From NCBI GenBank assembly GCA_905203475.1, contig CAJKWD010000011.1, positions 1 through 30,524 of the forward strand: a DNA stretch of 30,524 nucleotides. The letters run 5' to 3'. Each line of letters opens with the position of its first letter. Position 1 is the stretch's first letter. The translations under genes and the position numbers were made by a program. Of the stretch, positions 29,627 to 30,524 are shown piece by piece. This stretch comes from an uncultured Acholeplasmataceae bacterium. GTDB lineage: Bacteria > Bacillota_I > Bacilli_A > RF39 > UBA660. The notes beneath the pieces are model-generated. The model ran no database searches. It saw only the letters and a list, made by a program, of their open reading frames with translations, and had not been told where the DNA came from.

Positions 29627-30325
29627 TCACCACACAATATCTTTCGCTTTTTTCGGATTTGAATGAATATCAATATGATCTACAGTTCCATTTTTAATAT
29701 GTATTACTTTATCAGCAATTTCTGCAATCATCGCATTATGTGTAATTACAACAGTAGTAATTCCCATATTACGACAAGTATCTTCTAATAATTCAATAAC
29801 TTTTTGTCCTGTCTTAGAATCTAAAGCGCCAGTTGGTTCATCACAAAGTAATATTTTGGGGTTTTTAGCAATTGCTCTAGCAATCGCTACACGTTGTTGT
29901 TCTCCACCTGACAATTGAGCTGGAAAATTATTCATTCTTTTTTCTAATCCCACCTGTTTCAATACAACTTTAGGATCTAAGGCATTACTACATAGTTCAC
30001 AGGCTAATTCGACATTTTCTAGTGCTGTTAAATTAGGAATCAAATTATAAAATTGAAACACAAACCCAATATCATGACGACGATAAGATACAAGCTCTTT
30101 TTTCTTCATTTGATCAATTCTTTTTCCATCTACAACAATACGACCAGAAGTAGAAGAATCCATTCCTCCTAGCATATTTAAAATAGTCGTTTTTCCTGCT
30201 CCAGATTGTCCTAAAACAACTACTAATTCTCCTTTTTCAATTTCAAAAGAGCAACGATCAACTGCTAAAACACGAACCTCACCAACATATTCTTTTCTAA
30301 CATTTTTAAACTCTATAAACGCCAT
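29627..30325 (-). CDS. ABC transporter ATP-binding protein, MacB/LolD-type
   Basis: A 232-residue ATPase partner of the FtsX-type permease. Walker A is GQSGAGKTT, the Q-loop follows in FVFQFYNLIPNLTALENVELA, the signature is LSGGEQQRVAIARA, Walker B is ILLCDEPTGALDSKTG and the H-loop VVITHN. This set is typical of MacB/LolD-like exporters. Start: ATG at 30325 follows AGGAGG by 6 bases; the frame is open upstream but would run into the promoter. It leads the operon with the permease and a hypothetical gene. Confidence 0.92.
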   Translation of the reverse strand: MAFIEFKNVRKEYVGEVRVLAVDRCSFEIEKGELVVVLGQSGAGKTTILNMLGGMDSSTSGRIVVDGKRIDQMKKKELVSYRRHDIGFVFQFYNLIPNLTALENVELACELCSNALDPKVVLKQVGLEKRMNNFPAQLSGGEQQRVAIARAIAKNPKILLCDEPTGALDSKTGQKVIELLEDTCRNMGITTVVITHNAMIAEIADKVIHIKNGTVDHIDIHSNPKKAKDIVW

Positions 30326-30352
30326 AAATTGCCTCCTAGTATCTCTAAGTAC

Positions 30353-30381
30353 ATTATAATATAATTCATACGAGAAATCAA
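30353..30381 (-). promoter_or_regulatory. Promoter of the ABC transporter operon
   Basis: TTGATT (30376-30381) and a perfect TATAAT (30353-30358) are 17 bases apart, just upstream of the ATPase ribosome site. Confidence 0.7.
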
Positions 30382-30418
30382 AAAAAGATTGTCGATACCA
30401 TAATTTCACAAAAAGCAA

Positions 30419-30447
30419 TTGACAATTCGTAATTTATCATGTAAAAT
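30419..30447 (+). promoter_or_regulatory. Promoter of tRNA-Ser
   Basis: TTGACA (30419-30424) and TAAAAT (30442-30447) are 17 bases apart; the tRNA begins 15 bases downstream. Confidence 0.75.
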
Positions 30448-30462
30448 GAAAGACGTAGCACT

Positions 30463-30524
30463 GGAGTAGTACTCAAGAGGCTGAAGAGGCGCCCCTGCTA
30501 AGGGTGTAGGTCGGGCAACCGGCG
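30463..30524 (+). tRNA. tRNA-Ser (anticodon GCT), cut by the window end
   Basis: The acceptor strand GGAGTAG, D arm and anticodon stem-loop CCC-CTGCTAA-GGG are clear, with anticodon GCT at 30497-30499 reading AGC/AGT. The long variable arm (TCGGGCAACCGG) typical of serine tRNAs has started. The T arm and 3' end lie outside the window. Confidence 0.9.

Overview
The window is low-GC (AT-rich) Bacillota DNA. The signs are strong GGAGG-type ribosome binding sites, frequent GTG and TTG starts, TTGACA/TATAAT promoters, short hairpin-plus-T terminators, an L-lactate dehydrogenase and a BclA-like collagen protein. A gut Erysipelotrichia or Coprobacillaceae-type host would fit, also because of the aryl-sulfate sulfotransferase, but this is inference and the species cannot be read from the sequence. 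There is no phage, insertion sequence or CRISPR array. Most genes lie on the minus strand.

Positions 1-6.9 kb hold a PopT-type (DUF368) lipid carrier transporter with a low-molecular-weight tyrosine phosphatase. They are followed by a membrane-anchored aryl-sulfate sulfotransferase, a membrane-bound XRE regulator, an SDR oxidoreductase, an ASCH protein, a tRNA-Gly and an unrecognised protein. Just beyond the tRNA-Gly terminator lies an inverted copy of its anticodon region (19 of 20 bases).

Positions 7-18.7 kb form a redox and electrophile-stress island. A TetR-family gene (its promoter carries two identical TGACACTGTGTCA palindromes) leads an eight-gene operon: cyclophilin-like protein, double carboxymuconolactone decarboxylase (CMD) protein, Fe-S/FMN flavoprotein, amidohydrolase, membrane-anchored extracytoplasmic flavodoxin, DUF4405 membrane protein and cytoplasmic flavodoxin. 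On either side sit an alpha/beta hydrolase gene and a CMD-cupin-flavodoxin operon. Both have MerR-type promoters with 19-bp spacers and closely related operators. A MerR gene (with a DUF362 partner) lies between them and is a plausible shared regulator. mscL, a DUF2798 membrane gene with an attenuator-like leader, and the collagen-like gene interrupt the island. Two short stretches look like decayed genes.

Positions 18.7-30.5 kb carry mostly housekeeping and accessory genes. These are a small membrane protein/YbaK/heavy-metal-domain operon, a hypoxanthine/uracil-DNA glycosylase, a fused MsrA-MsrB, a second ASCH protein, L-lactate dehydrogenase, a DUF1848 Fe-S protein with a HAD-type phosphatase, an ABC-F ATPase with a six-residue upstream ORF and leader hairpin, a zinc-ribbon/PASTA membrane protein, an unrecognised protein, and a MacB/FtsX-type ABC transporter. 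The window ends inside a tRNA-Ser(GCT).

The best candidates for something undescribed are the TetR operon, which pairs an exported flavodoxin with a histidine-rich membrane protein; the two MerR-type promoters tying separated loci together; the two leader-controlled genes (ABC-F and DUF2798); and the antisense-like tRNA-Gly copy.
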